Shown one piece after another: positions 53,466 to 64,000 of a stretch of 64,000 nt of DNA; position 1 is the stretch's first letter, and the number at the start of each line of letters is the position of its first letter. A model generated the notes under the pieces. The model worked only from the letters and a program-made list of their open reading frames with translations. It did not search any database and was not told where the DNA came from. The translations under genes were made by a program, and so were the position numbers. The stretch comes from Streptomyces longwoodensis (GTDB lineage Bacteria > Actinomycetota > Actinomycetes > Streptomycetales > Streptomycetaceae): assembly GCF_001514125.1 (NCBI RefSeq), contig NZ_KQ948550.1:793105-857104 (forward strand), given 5' to 3'.

Positions 53466-55373
53466 ATGACCACCCGCACCCCCCGCAGACCCCGCGCGCC
53501 ACGCACCCCGCGCGTCCTGCTGACCGCCCTGGCCGCGCTCACCCTGCTCGCCGCGGGTCCCGCCCTGACCACCCCGGCCGCGGCCGCGCCCACCGCCGCC
53601 GCGGCCACCTGGGACACCGACCGCGCGGCCGCCGCCTACGCCGCCGATCCCGCGGCCGTCACCGCCTCCGGCAGCGAGAACGGCGGCAGCGCGCCCGGCC
53701 TCGCCTTCGACGGCAACGGCTCCACCCGCTGGTCCAGCAACTTCGCCGACGACGCCTGGATCCGCCTCGACCTCGGCACGACGATCCGCGTCGACCGGGT
53801 GGTCCTGGACTGGGAGGCCGCCTACGGCAAGCGCTACGTCCTGGAGGTCTCGAAGAACGGCATGGACTGGACGCCGTTCTACACCGAGACCGCGGGCACC
53901 GGCGGCACGGTGACCGCCCACACCTACCCACAGGACGTGACGGGCCGCTACGTCCGCCTGCGCGGCATCCAGCGGGCCACGCCGTACGGCTACTCGCTGT
54001 GGTCCTTCCGGGTCTACGGCGGCGAGCCCGCCCCGGCCTCCACGACCCGCGCCAACCTCGCCCTGAACCACCCCGCCTACTCCAACTTCTACCAGCACGC
54101 GGGCGTCTCCCCGGCGTTCGTCACCGACGGCGGCTGGCCGGCCAACCTCAAGGACGACGCGAGCCGCTGGTCGAGCGACTGGAACGCGGACCGCTGGGTC
54201 TCCGTCGACCTGGGCACCACCTCGACCATCGACACGGTCGACCTCTACTGGGAGGCGGCCTACGCCGTCGACTACCAGCTCCAGGTCTCCGACGACAACC
54301 GCACCTGGCGCACGGTGTACCAGCCCCCGGCGTCCGAGGTCGCGGCCCGCCGCGCCGACGTGAAGTCCCCCGGGGACGCGGTCGGCCGGCACGATACGGT
54401 CCGCCTGCCCTCGCCCGCCACAGGCCGCTACGTGCGCATGCTCGGCAAGGAACGCCGCTCGTTCTACAACCCCGCACCCGCGACAGCCCAGTTCGGCTAC
54501 TCGCTCTACGAGTTCCAGGTCTGGGGCACCGGCGGCAGCGCGGCGGCGGCCTACCCGGCCCTGCCCGGCGAGCAGCAGGGCACGTACCAGACCACGTTCT
54601 TCGACGACTTCACCACCGGCTCGCTCGACCGCTCCAAGTGGCGCGTGGTGCGCACCGGCACGGAGATGGGCCCGGTCAACGGCGAGTCCCAGGCGTACGT
54701 CGACTCCCCGGACACCATCCGCACGGAGAACGGCAGCCTGGTCCTGCGCGCCAAGTACTGCAAGGGCTGCACCCAGGCGGGCGGCGGCACCTACGACTTC
54801 ACCTCCGGCCGCATCGACACCCACACCAAGTTCGACTTCACCTACGGCCGGGTGAGCGCCCGCATGAAGCTCCCGGTCGGCGACGGCTTCTGGCCCGCGT
54901 TCTGGCTCCTCGGCTCCAACGTCGACGACCCGTCGGTGTCCTGGCCCGCCTCCGGCGAGACCGACATCATGGAGAACATCGGCTACGCCGACTGGACCAG
55001 CAGCGCCCTGCACGGCCCCGGCTACTCCGCCGACGGCAACATCGGCGCCCGCCAGACCTACCCGAACGGCGGCCGCGCCGACCAGTGGCACACCTACGCG
55101 GTGGAGTGGACCCCGACGGCAATGCGCTTCTACGTCGACGACCGGCTGGTCCAGGAGACCTCCCGCACGGTGCTGGAATCGACCCGCGGCCAGTGGGTCT
55201 ACGACCACAACCAGTACGTCATCCTCAACCTCGCCCTCGGCGGCGCCTACCCGGCCGGCTGGAACAAGGCGACCACCCCGTACTGGGGCCTGCCGCAGTC
55301 CAGCGTGGACCGGATAGCGGGCGGGGGAGTGCAGGCGGAGGTGGACTGGGTGCGGGTGGAACAGAAGCGGTAA
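53466..55373 (+). CDS. Secreted GH16 beta-glucanase with two discoidin (F5/8 type C) domains
   Basis: A 635-residue secreted enzyme. A basic Sec signal (LLTALAALTLLAAGPALTTP, cleavage near AAAAP) precedes two galactose-binding-like domains (residues ~60-185 and ~205-365, each with RWSS and RxVSVDLG or RIRLDLG-type strands) and a C-terminal GH16 domain (~375-635) with the catalytic motif GETDIMENIG: Glu498, Asp500 and Glu503. It would cut internal beta-1,3 bonds of laminarin or fungal glucan while the discoidin domains bind the polymer. Its own promoter lies in the 253-bp gap after the GH1 terminators. Confidence 0.92.
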   Translation: MTTRTPRRPRAPRTPRVLLTALAALTLLAAGPALTTPAAAAPTAAAATWDTDRAAAAYAADPAAVTASGSENGGSAPGLAFDGNGSTRWSSNFADDAWIRLDLGTTIRVDRVVLDWEAAYGKRYVLEVSKNGMDWTPFYTETAGTGGTVTAHTYPQDVTGRYVRLRGIQRATPYGYSLWSFRVYGGEPAPASTTRANLALNHPAYSNFYQHAGVSPAFVTDGGWPANLKDDASRWSSDWNADRWVSVDLGTTSTIDTVDLYWEAAYAVDYQLQVSDDNRTWRTVYQPPASEVAARRADVKSPGDAVGRHDTVRLPSPATGRYVRMLGKERRSFYNPAPATAQFGYSLYEFQVWGTGGSAAAAYPALPGEQQGTYQTTFFDDFTTGSLDRSKWRVVRTGTEMGPVNGESQAYVDSPDTIRTENGSLVLRAKYCKGCTQAGGGTYDFTSGRIDTHTKFDFTYGRVSARMKLPVGDGFWPAFWLLGSNVDDPSVSWPASGETDIMENIGYADWTSSALHGPGYSADGNIGARQTYPNGGRADQWHTYAVEWTPTAMRFYVDDRLVQETSRTVLESTRGQWVYDHNQYVILNLALGGAYPAGWNKATTPYWGLPQSSVDRIAGGGVQAEVDWVRVEQKR

Positions 55374-55398
55374 CCGGCACCAGCGGGCGTGTCCGGCC

Positions 55399-55728
55399 TC
55401 AGGGCACCTCGGGCCGGGTGAGCGCCCGCCCGTACGGCTCCCCCGTCCGCCGGGCGTACGCCAACCGCTCGCGCACCTCCCGCAGGGTGCGCGGGCGGTA
55501 ACCGGGGCCACCACAGCAGCTCTTGTGGAAGCGGACACCGGCGTGCAGCAGCACGGACAGCACCCGCCACCCCTCGGTGTCCCGCCGCGCCGGCACGGCG
55601 AACGCCGACCCGACATGGGTCAACTCCCGCCCGCACCGGGGACACCGCCGCACCCAGGACCCCGCGTACGGCTGCTTGTAGGAAGCCCGGCAGGGCAGGC
55701 AGACGTAGGAGGTCTTGGCGTGGGACAT
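55399..55728 (-). CDS. Small zinc-ribbon protein
   Basis: The 109-residue protein has a four-cysteine zinc ribbon at its N-terminus (YVCLPCRASYKQ then RRCPRCGRELTH) and a C-terminal basic helix pair; two further cysteines occur in KSCCGGP. It resembles small Streptomyces proteins often misnamed deoxyxylulose-phosphate synthase in databases; the real function is unknown. ATG 55728 is used, GTG 55734 is alternative. It is convergent with the GH16 gene, 25 bp away, and not part of that locus. Confidence 0.75.
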   Translation of the reverse strand: MSHAKTSYVCLPCRASYKQPYAGSWVRRCPRCGRELTHVGSAFAVPARRDTEGWRVLSVLLHAGVRFHKSCCGGPGYRPRTLREVRERLAYARRTGEPYGRALTRPEVP

Positions 55729-55976
55729 GCGCACCAGGGTAGGCAGGGGCCGCGGCGGTGAGCCAGGGGATTACCCGGCGTCCGCCCCTGGGACGGACGG
55801 ACGGACGGGAAAGCGGAAGCGGCGGGATGCACCCCGGAGCGGCGCCGTCCGGAGCCGTACGCGAAAATGTGTACGCACGAGGGGCGCCGACCTGGCAACA
55901 TGGGCCGCCGCACTGTGCGTTGCGGCGCCGTGCGGCGCATGTCCTGGTCGAAGTGGTCCTGATCGAGGGGGAAACC

Positions 55977-56375
55977 GTGGCGGACTGGATCTACATCCTC
56001 AACCCGCACAGGGACGTCCTGGACCAGGAACCGTGCGACAAGGAGAAGATCCTCGGGCTCGCGCAGGAGGATCCGGAAGCGGAGTTCTGGCTCAGCCGGC
56101 GCAACCGCATGGTGCCCGGGGACCGCGTCTGGTTCTTCTTCACCAGCCCCGACGCGGCCATCGCCGCCGTGGGCGAGGTCGACGAGGAGCCCCGGGTGGA
56201 CCCCGACGACCCCGACGTCTCCTACCTGGTCCCGGTCACGCTGCTCGCCGACGCCACGAAGGCGCTGTACCGCGCCCCGGTCGGCCGCGACGAACTCGGC
56301 CTGGGCCAGGTCCGCTCGGTACAGAAGGTGAAGCCGGCCGCCCTCCCGGTCCTGCTGGCCCGCGCGGGCCTCTGA
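55977..56375 (+). CDS. Hypothetical protein, EVE/PUA-like fold suspected
   Basis: A 132-residue protein. The pattern WIYILNPHRDVLDQEPC at the start and MVPGDRVWFFFTSPDAAIAA followed by VGEVDEEP in the middle matches the EVE/ASCH (PUA-superfamily) layout of a conserved Trp, Asn-Pro and a PGD-x-V-x-F turn, domains that bind modified bases or nucleotides. The similarity is weak and the assignment tentative. GTG 55977 has GAGGGGGAAA upstream and gives a compact domain; the longer frame from 55758 lacks a ribosome site. It is a single gene. Confidence 0.65.
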   Translation: MADWIYILNPHRDVLDQEPCDKEKILGLAQEDPEAEFWLSRRNRMVPGDRVWFFFTSPDAAIAAVGEVDEEPRVDPDDPDVSYLVPVTLLADATKALYRAPVGRDELGLGQVRSVQKVKPAALPVLLARAGL

Positions 56376-56436
56376 CGGGGCGGACCCGGCGTCGCCGTAC
56401 CGCCCGACCGACGTCGGGGGCTCGCGCCGGCGTGTA

Positions 56437-56442
56437 TAGGCT
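56437..56442 (+). promoter_or_regulatory. -10 element of a probably leaderless promoter
   Basis: TAGGCT (within TATAGGCT) ends six bases before the GTG start at 56449 and no ribosome site intervenes, implying a leaderless mRNA. Confidence 0.5.
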
Positions 56443-56448
56443 GCTGCC

Positions 56449-57561
56449 GTGCCGCACGCCAAGGATGACCAACGTGACCTCGTGTCACGGCAGTCCCGCG
56501 TCCGAGGAATGATGCTGGGCCTGGCACTTGGGGAGACCGTCGGATCGGCCCGCGGCGCTGTGGCGCCAACGGGTCCGCTGTGGGCCGGGGTCGGCACCCA
56601 GCTCGCCTGCTTCACCGCCGAGGGCGTCGTCCGCGCACAGGTACGCAACGACCACAAGGGCATTTGCTACGCGCCTGGCGTGGTCCTGCATGCCTACTGC
56701 CGCTGGGCCTACCTCCAGGGCGTCGAGACGCAGAAAATGCTCGCCCGCTGGAACTCGCCCGGCGACAGGCCCTGGCCGGACGGCTGGCTCGCGGGCGTGC
56801 CGGCCCTGGCCGAGCGGCGCGGCAGTGCCCCCGCGACCGTGGCGGCCCTGTCCCGTGTCGACGAGGGCGAGGAGGCGATGGCCACTCCCAGCCGCGGCGC
56901 GCATGCGCTGACCCGCAGTCTCCCCGTCGCGGTCACCGGCGTGCAGGGCATCGCCCTGGTCGACGCGCTCGCCGGGCTCACCCACGGCGACCGGGCCGCC
57001 CGCGACGCCGCCGTCCACGCCGCCCTCCTGACCCGCCACTGCCTGACGCGTCCGATTCCGCACCGCAGCCCTTACGCGCCGTTCGACGGGGTTCTCCGGG
57101 AAGCCCTGGACGCGGGCCTCTCGGCCCTGCCGTCGGAGGCGCGGAGCCTGACCGAGCAGCAGCACGACCGGCTGAGGGCGGCCTTCCACCAAGCGGTCGA
57201 GGCACCGGCCGATCCGGCCCACCTGACCCGCCTCGCCCCCGACGCCACCGCGCCGGCGGCCCTGCTCGGCGGCATCTACGCGGCCGCCTCCTTCCCGCAC
57301 CCCGCCGACCTGCGCAGCGCCATGGCGTTCGCGGCGACCGCCCCATCGGGCGACTCCGTGGCCTGCGTCACCGGTGCCCTGCTCGGCGCGGCCCACGGCG
57401 CCGAGTCCCTCCCCCCGGACCTGGTCACCCGCCACGAACTCGCCTGGATCCTCGACACCTTGGCTCGCGACCTGGTGCTGCAGTTCGACGACCCCCCGAG
57501 CGGCAGCGAGTACGTCGAGGGATGGGACCCACACTGGTGGAACCGGTATCCGGGCTGGTGA
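56449..57561 (+). CDS. ADP-ribosylglycohydrolase-family protein
   Basis: The 370-residue all-helical protein starts with the family signature RVRGMMLGLALGETVGSARG and ends with TAPSGDSVACVTGALLGAAHG, which corresponds to the C-terminal D-x-D/GxxxG active-site region of DraG/ARH enzymes. However the first metal motif (usually GDA and T/S-D-D-T) is poorly conserved: ETVG replaces GDA and no TDDT is seen, so metal binding and de-ADP-ribosylation activity are doubtful. It may be a degenerate or ligand-binding homologue. A -10 element immediately before the GTG suggests leaderless translation. Confidence 0.78.
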   Translation: MPHAKDDQRDLVSRQSRVRGMMLGLALGETVGSARGAVAPTGPLWAGVGTQLACFTAEGVVRAQVRNDHKGICYAPGVVLHAYCRWAYLQGVETQKMLARWNSPGDRPWPDGWLAGVPALAERRGSAPATVAALSRVDEGEEAMATPSRGAHALTRSLPVAVTGVQGIALVDALAGLTHGDRAARDAAVHAALLTRHCLTRPIPHRSPYAPFDGVLREALDAGLSALPSEARSLTEQQHDRLRAAFHQAVEAPADPAHLTRLAPDATAPAALLGGIYAAASFPHPADLRSAMAFAATAPSGDSVACVTGALLGAAHGAESLPPDLVTRHELAWILDTLARDLVLQFDDPPSGSEYVEGWDPHWWNRYPGW

Positions 57562-57608
57562 TCCACCGCGAGGGCCGGGCCGTCGGGCCCCTCTGGAACG
57601 CCGGGCCG

Positions 57609-58751
57609 TCAGCGGAGATCGGGGCCGCCCGCCTCGGCCAGCTCGCCGAGCACACTGATCTCCTCATCGGCGTCGCCCGGAACGTCCGAGTCTTCGTCGG
57701 TGATCGGTCCGGATGCCTCACCATCGGCGAGGTGCGGGTACTTCTCCAGGAGGAACCTGCGCCGGTACGCCATGTCGGCGGCATCGACTATTCCCTCGAG
57801 CGTGGCCCAGTTGAGGGTGCTGCCCACGACGATCCCGAAGGCCGGTACGGCCTTCCCGAGACCCTTTTTGGTGAGACGGAAGCCGAAGGCCTTCGCGAAT
57901 TCCTTGGAGACCTTGGTGACCACCGAGTCACCGAGGACCTCCCAGGTCTTGCCGCGGAAGAGGGCCTGGGTGAGACGCGAGATGTCGGCCATCGCGGCGT
58001 TCTTGGCAGTGGCCGAACTCGCCGTGCCGACGTTGATGACGGACATCACGAAGAGTTTCTCGGCGGGTTCTTCCGGGTCGTAGCCGTAGAACAGCGAGAT
58101 CTGGCCGACGGCACGCGACGCGAGTCCGATCACGGCTGCGGTGTCGGCAGCGAAGGCGCCGGCGATCGCGCCTCCGGAAGGTGCTGCGGTGGCACCTGCC
58201 GAGGCAGCGAGGACGAGTTCTCCTCCTGAAATCACAAGGCCCGCACCCGCTCCCGAGAGCGCAGCCGCGGCCGGGTAGTACCAGCTCGCCTTCCGCCCAC
58301 GGACGGCGTCGACCTGTTCGAGGTCGAGTCGGCGCAGCTCGTCGAGAGACTCGACCTCGTGCCCGCGCTTCTGGTGGAGCGCCAGTACGCGAGGGGCGGA
58401 GAGTCCCGCTCGCGAGACCCGCCCCAGGGTCTGTCGTACGGACTGGACAGCCGTGCCGCTCCAGTCCGGCAGGGCGTCCGCGGCTCCGCGCGCCGTCGTG
58501 CCCACCTTATGGGCGCCCTTGGCGACCATGTCCTGGCCCCGCGCTACCGCCGACTGGGCCCGGGGATGCTTCTCCAACTGCTTCGCGACGCGCTTGCCGA
58601 ACCCGGTGGCGCCCCTGGCCACGTGCTCGCCGGCGTTGCTCATCGCTCGGGACATCGGGCGGCCCTTGTACTGCTGGATGGACTGCCACGCCGCGAGTTC
58701 GTATGCGGAGGGCAACAGGTCAGCCGGCGGCGGGTCTTGGGGAGTGCTCAT
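57609..58751 (-). CDS. EcsC-family protein
   Basis: A 380-residue protein of the EcsC family. The N-terminal ~110 residues are basic and amphipathic; the conserved part runs from LRRLDLEQVDAVRGRKASWY through two hydrophobic glycine/alanine-rich hairpins (AAAALSGAGAGLVISGGELV and SGGAIAGAFAADTAAVIGLA) and QISLFYGYDPEEPAEKLFVM to TKKGLGKAVPAFGIVVGSTL, followed by a helical tail and an acidic C-terminus. EcsC proteins are membrane-associated and of unclear function. AGGAG lies 12 bp before ATG 58751. It is convergent with the ADP-ribosylglycohydrolase-like gene. Confidence 0.85.
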   Translation of the reverse strand: MSTPQDPPPADLLPSAYELAAWQSIQQYKGRPMSRAMSNAGEHVARGATGFGKRVAKQLEKHPRAQSAVARGQDMVAKGAHKVGTTARGAADALPDWSGTAVQSVRQTLGRVSRAGLSAPRVLALHQKRGHEVESLDELRRLDLEQVDAVRGRKASWYYPAAAALSGAGAGLVISGGELVLAASAGATAAPSGGAIAGAFAADTAAVIGLASRAVGQISLFYGYDPEEPAEKLFVMSVINVGTASSATAKNAAMADISRLTQALFRGKTWEVLGDSVVTKVSKEFAKAFGFRLTKKGLGKAVPAFGIVVGSTLNWATLEGIVDAADMAYRRRFLLEKYPHLADGEASGPITDEDSDVPGDADEEISVLGELAEAGGPDLR

Positions 58752-59036
58752 GGTTCGGGAACTCCTGTCGTCGAAGCGGGCTGTGAACGGGGTGCTCAGG
58801 ACCGTGGCCCTGGGCCCGGGGTGCCTTGAGGCACGTCGAAAGGCCGTTGGGGGGCGTTCCGCCGCACGAAAGCCGACGGACCCGTCAGTCGACGTCCGGC
58901 CGTGCCCGGCGCAATCAGCCGTGATCGTCCTCACCTCATCCCCCGAGGGAGAAGGGTAGTACCGCGCCCGTGTCAGTAAGAGGCCTCCCGCCAAACCCAG
59001 TTGCCCGCCCCGCCCCGCCGCTGCCACCCTCCCCCC

Positions 59037-59894
59037 ATGCCCACCTTCACCACCCCCGACGGCACCCGGCTCACCTACCACCTCCTGGGAGACGCGGGGG
59101 AGGGCGCGGGTGCGACGCCGCTCGTCTGTCTCCCCGGCGGGCCCATGCGGGCCTCCTCCTACCTGGGTGACCTCGGGGGACTGGCCGCGCGGCGGCCGCT
59201 CGTGCGGCTCGACCTGCGGGGGACGGGGGAGTCGGACCTGCCCCGGGACCCGTCGTCGTACCGGTGCGACCGGCTCGTGGACGACGTGGAGGCGCTGCGC
59301 CGGGCGCTCGGCGCCGAACGGGTCGACCTGCTGGGGCACTCCGCCGGGGCCAACCTCGCGGTGCGCTACGCCGAACGGCACCCCGAGCGGGTCGCGCGGC
59401 TGGTGCTGGTGACGCCTAGCGTCATGGCGGTCGGCGTCGACATCGCACCGGAGGACCGGCTCGCCGCGGCCCGGCTGCGCAAGGGGGAGCCCTGGTTCGA
59501 CGTGGCCTACGGCGCGCTGGAGGGCATCACCCAGGGGCGGGCGGCCCCGGACGCGTGGGAGACCATCGGGCCCTTCTGGTACGGCCGTTGGGACGCCGTT
59601 GCGCAGGCGTTGCAGGCCGCCGACGCCGTGGAGAAGAACCACGACGCGATCCCCGTCTTCGCCGGCGAGGGCGCCTTCGCACCGGAGGCGACCCGCGCCG
59701 CGCTCACCCGCTTCACCGCGCCCGTCCTGGTCCTGGCCGGGGAGACCGACGTCGCCGCGCCGCCCGCCGCCATGGCCGAGGTCGCCGGACTGTTCCCCGC
59801 GGCCGAACTGGTCGTCCAGGAAGGGGCGTCCCACCACCCGTGGCTGGACGATCCGGCGGCGTTCACCGCGACCGTCGAGCGCTTCCTCGCCTGA
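59037..59894 (+). CDS. Alpha/beta-fold hydrolase
   Basis: The 285-residue protein has the alpha/beta hydrolase catalytic triad: nucleophile in LLGHSAGANLAV, Asp in LVLAGETDVAAPP and His in EGASHHPWLDDP, plus the oxyanion-loop sequence VCLPGGPMRASSYLGDL and the DLRGTGES turn. It would act on a small ester, lactone, epoxide or peptide substrate in the cytoplasm; proline-iminopeptidase-like enzymes share the PGGP loop. No ribosome site is evident before ATG 59037. It is divergent from the EcsC gene and convergent with the phosphatidyltransferase gene. Confidence 0.88.
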   Translation: MPTFTTPDGTRLTYHLLGDAGEGAGATPLVCLPGGPMRASSYLGDLGGLAARRPLVRLDLRGTGESDLPRDPSSYRCDRLVDDVEALRRALGAERVDLLGHSAGANLAVRYAERHPERVARLVLVTPSVMAVGVDIAPEDRLAAARLRKGEPWFDVAYGALEGITQGRAAPDAWETIGPFWYGRWDAVAQALQAADAVEKNHDAIPVFAGEGAFAPEATRAALTRFTAPVLVLAGETDVAAPPAAMAEVAGLFPAAELVVQEGASHHPWLDDPAAFTATVERFLA

Positions 59895-59919
59895 GCCGGC
59901 CGACGGCCGGAAAACCGCC

Positions 59920-60687
59920 TCACCGGGCCGCCGGCACCAGTTCGCGCATCCGCGCCACCGGCACCCGCCGCGCCACCCGCGAGGTGCGCCACAGCCCCAG
60001 CACGTCCCGGCCGAACGACCACAGCAGGGAGCCCAGGGCGAGCAGCACGATCGCGAAGTCCACGGCGTGGGGCAGCAGGTGCGAGCCGGCCAGCAGCAGG
60101 CAGATGCCCTGGAGCGCGGCGACCGTCTTGCGGGCCACGGACGGGGGCAGCGGCCCGTTGAGCCAGGGCGCGAGCCGCGCCGCGGCGACGAACGCGTACC
60201 GCATCCCGCCGATCAGCAGCACCCACGGGCCCAACTGCGTGGAGACGTACACGCTGAGCACCAGGATCAGGAACGCGTCGACCTCCATGTCGAAGCGGGC
60301 GCCCAGCGCGGTCGAGGTGCCGGTGCGGCGCGCGACCTTGCCGTCCACGCCGTCGAGGACCAGCGCGACCGCGGTGAGGACCACCAGCAGCGCCACCGGC
60401 GGGCGGCCCGTGAAGGAGTCCGCGACCAGCGCCGTCACCCCGCCGACCAGGGTGGCCCGGCCGAGGGTGACCCGGTTGGCGGGGCCGAAGGAGCGCAGCC
60501 GGGCACGGTGCAGCGCCCGCGAGAGCACCGCCCACCCGGCCACCGCGAAGGCCAGCCCGGCCAGCCAGCCGGCGATCCCCAGGCCGGTCGCCGAGCCGAG
60601 CAGGGCCAGCAACAGGATCTGCACGCCCGCTCCCACAGCGGTCTCCTGCTGGACCAGCCTCGCGTCGTAAGTGTTGTTCAGGGCCAC
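59920..60687 (-). CDS. CDP-alcohol phosphatidyltransferase
   Basis: A 255-residue membrane protein with about six helices and the complete CDP-OH-P transferase signature D-G-x2-A-R-x8-G-x3-D-x3-D (DGKVARRTGTSTALGARFDM then EVD). These enzymes transfer a phosphoalcohol from a CDP-linked donor to an acceptor alcohol, making phospholipids or phosphoinositides. It is divergent from the dehydrogenase operon at 60806 with a 118-bp gap. The acceptor is not predictable; it is not an obvious phosphatidylglycerol-phosphate or phosphatidylinositol-phosphate synthase copy by context. Confidence 0.9.
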   Translation of the reverse strand: MALNNTYDARLVQQETAVGAGVQILLLALLGSATGLGIAGWLAGLAFAVAGWAVLSRALHRARLRSFGPANRVTLGRATLVGGVTALVADSFTGRPPVALLVVLTAVALVLDGVDGKVARRTGTSTALGARFDMEVDAFLILVLSVYVSTQLGPWVLLIGGMRYAFVAAARLAPWLNGPLPPSVARKTVAALQGICLLLAGSHLLPHAVDFAIVLLALGSLLWSFGRDVLGLWRTSRVARRVPVARMRELVPAAR

Positions 60688-60805
60688 CGCACACCCTCCG
60701 GCCGTGTGACAAGTCGATCAGCGCCGCGTACTGTGCGCGGCCTGTGCACACCTCGGTACGTGGAGACGTCGCCGATCGTTCAGGAGATCGTTCAGGAGGA
60801 CGTGG

Positions 60806-63505
<2,700 letters not shown>

Positions 63506-63509
<4 letters not shown>

Positions 63510-64000
63510 GGAGGACGACGGCGACCCCGGCGGACCTCGCGCGACGAGCGGGAGGCGGGCGCATACCGTCGCAGCCCGGGCCGCGCGGCGCCGAGAACCT
63601 GACGGAGGTGGACGCGGTGACACAGGACGGGCACACGCACCCGGGGTCCGCGGTGACGCCGGACGGGCCGACCGGCCCGGGACCCACGGTGACGCCCGAC
63701 GGGCCGACCGGCCCGGGGCCCACGGCGGTGTCGGACGCGCGGACCGGCCGACGTACGACGACGACGGCAGCGACCGGCCGGACGGCCCCGGAGTCCGCGG
63801 CGGCACCGGACCGGTCCACCGACCCGGGGTCCGTGATCCCGGGGGCCGGCCCCGTCGCCGGTCCCGAACGGCCCACCGTGCGGCTGCGCGAGGCCGGTTC
63901 CGACGAGCCGCCGCGCTACGCGCCCGAGTGGCTCCAGCTGCGCGAGGGCGCCGACGCCTCCGCGCGCGCCCTGGACCTGCTGGACCCGCTGCGCATCCGG
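63506..64000 (+). CDS. SAM-dependent methyltransferase, N-terminal part (runs off the window)
   Basis: The frame opens at ATG 63506 (ATGA overlap with the glycosyltransferase, GGAGGG upstream) and is still open at the window end. The last ~30 residues, PPRYAPEWLQLREGADASAR then ALDLLDPLRI, resemble the entry helices before motif I of class I methyltransferases, but motif I itself is beyond the edge. The first ~110 residues are a Pro/Gly/Thr-rich low-complexity tract containing a 12-residue repeat. GTG 63617, with GGAGGT at 8 bp, is an equally good start that would shorten the tract. The assignment rests on the N-terminal helices and operon context. Confidence 0.7.
63653..63724 (+). repeat. 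Tandem 36-bp repeat coding for VTPDGPTGPGPT
   Basis: Units at 63653-63688 and 63689-63724 differ at three bases and a degenerate third copy follows. In-frame minisatellite in the low-complexity N-terminus of the methyltransferase gene. Confidence 0.85.

Overview
The window is high-GC actinobacterial DNA. Its gene families (a conservon, ROK, LacI-style and LysR regulation, secreted glycoside hydrolases, an LCP protein, Tat substrates), GTG/TTG starts and strong G+C bias at third codon positions point to Streptomyces. The gene order reminds me of the SCO65xx-66xx arm region of S. coelicolor, but that is from memory and unchecked. I saw no plasmid, phage or transposon genes; the only RNA gene found is a tRNA-Leu(GAG).

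Region 1 (1-19,000) is ordinary accessory metabolism: the 3' end of a GH6 cellulase, a His-rich methyltransferase, an SDR behind a MerR-type promoter, an aldo/keto reductase, an acyl-CoA ligase, an MFS exporter divergent from a double Lrp/AsnC regulator, LysR/bile-acid-symporter, dehydrogenase/MarR and SDR/LysR divergent pairs with visible operators, an isochorismatase-fold hydrolase, fdhD, a FabH-like ketosynthase, a DUF4231 protein and a ROK regulator.

Region 2 (19,208-33,740) is one co-directional block of 13 genes. An RbsA/RbsC/RbsB-type ABC importer is followed by a Gfo/Idh/MocA oxidoreductase and a TIM-barrel isomerase. After a terminator-like hairpin comes an inositol-3-phosphate-synthase-like cyclase, then seven tightly coupled genes that match the ebo cluster: UbiA-like EboC, a TIM barrel, EboA, TatD-like EboB, EboE, an EboF-like phosphodiesterase, and a Tat-exported TIM barrel. 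The usual dehydroquinate-synthase-like EboD is absent and an Ino1-like cyclase sits in its place. This is my best candidate for an under-described system.

Region 3 (33,883-43,126) holds the tRNA, an LCP-family wall enzyme, and a complete conservon (cvnA-D plus a cytochrome P450 lacking ExxR). Then come a 41-codon ORF whose peptide ends in Trp, translationally coupled to a DMATS-type indole prenyltransferase, a GH15 remnant and a convergent flavin monooxygenase. cvnA and cvnC each contain a TTA codon, suggesting bldA control.

Region 4 (43,377-55,373) contains a nucleotidyltransferase, a second EF-G paralogue, and a beta-1,3-glucan (laminarin) utilisation locus: GH55, an ABC importer, a GH1 beta-glucosidase and a GH16 enzyme with two discoidin-type domains, with a LacI-type operator palindrome between the divergent GH55 and transporter genes.

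Region 5 (55,399-64,000) holds small hypotheticals (zinc ribbon, EVE-like), an ADP-ribosylglycohydrolase-family protein, an EcsC-family protein, an alpha/beta hydrolase, and a putative operon of a dehydrogenase, a divergent 6-pyruvoyl-tetrahydropterin-synthase-like protein that has lost catalytic residues, a GT4 glycosyltransferase and the start of a methyltransferase cut off by the window edge, with a CDP-alcohol phosphatidyltransferase facing away.
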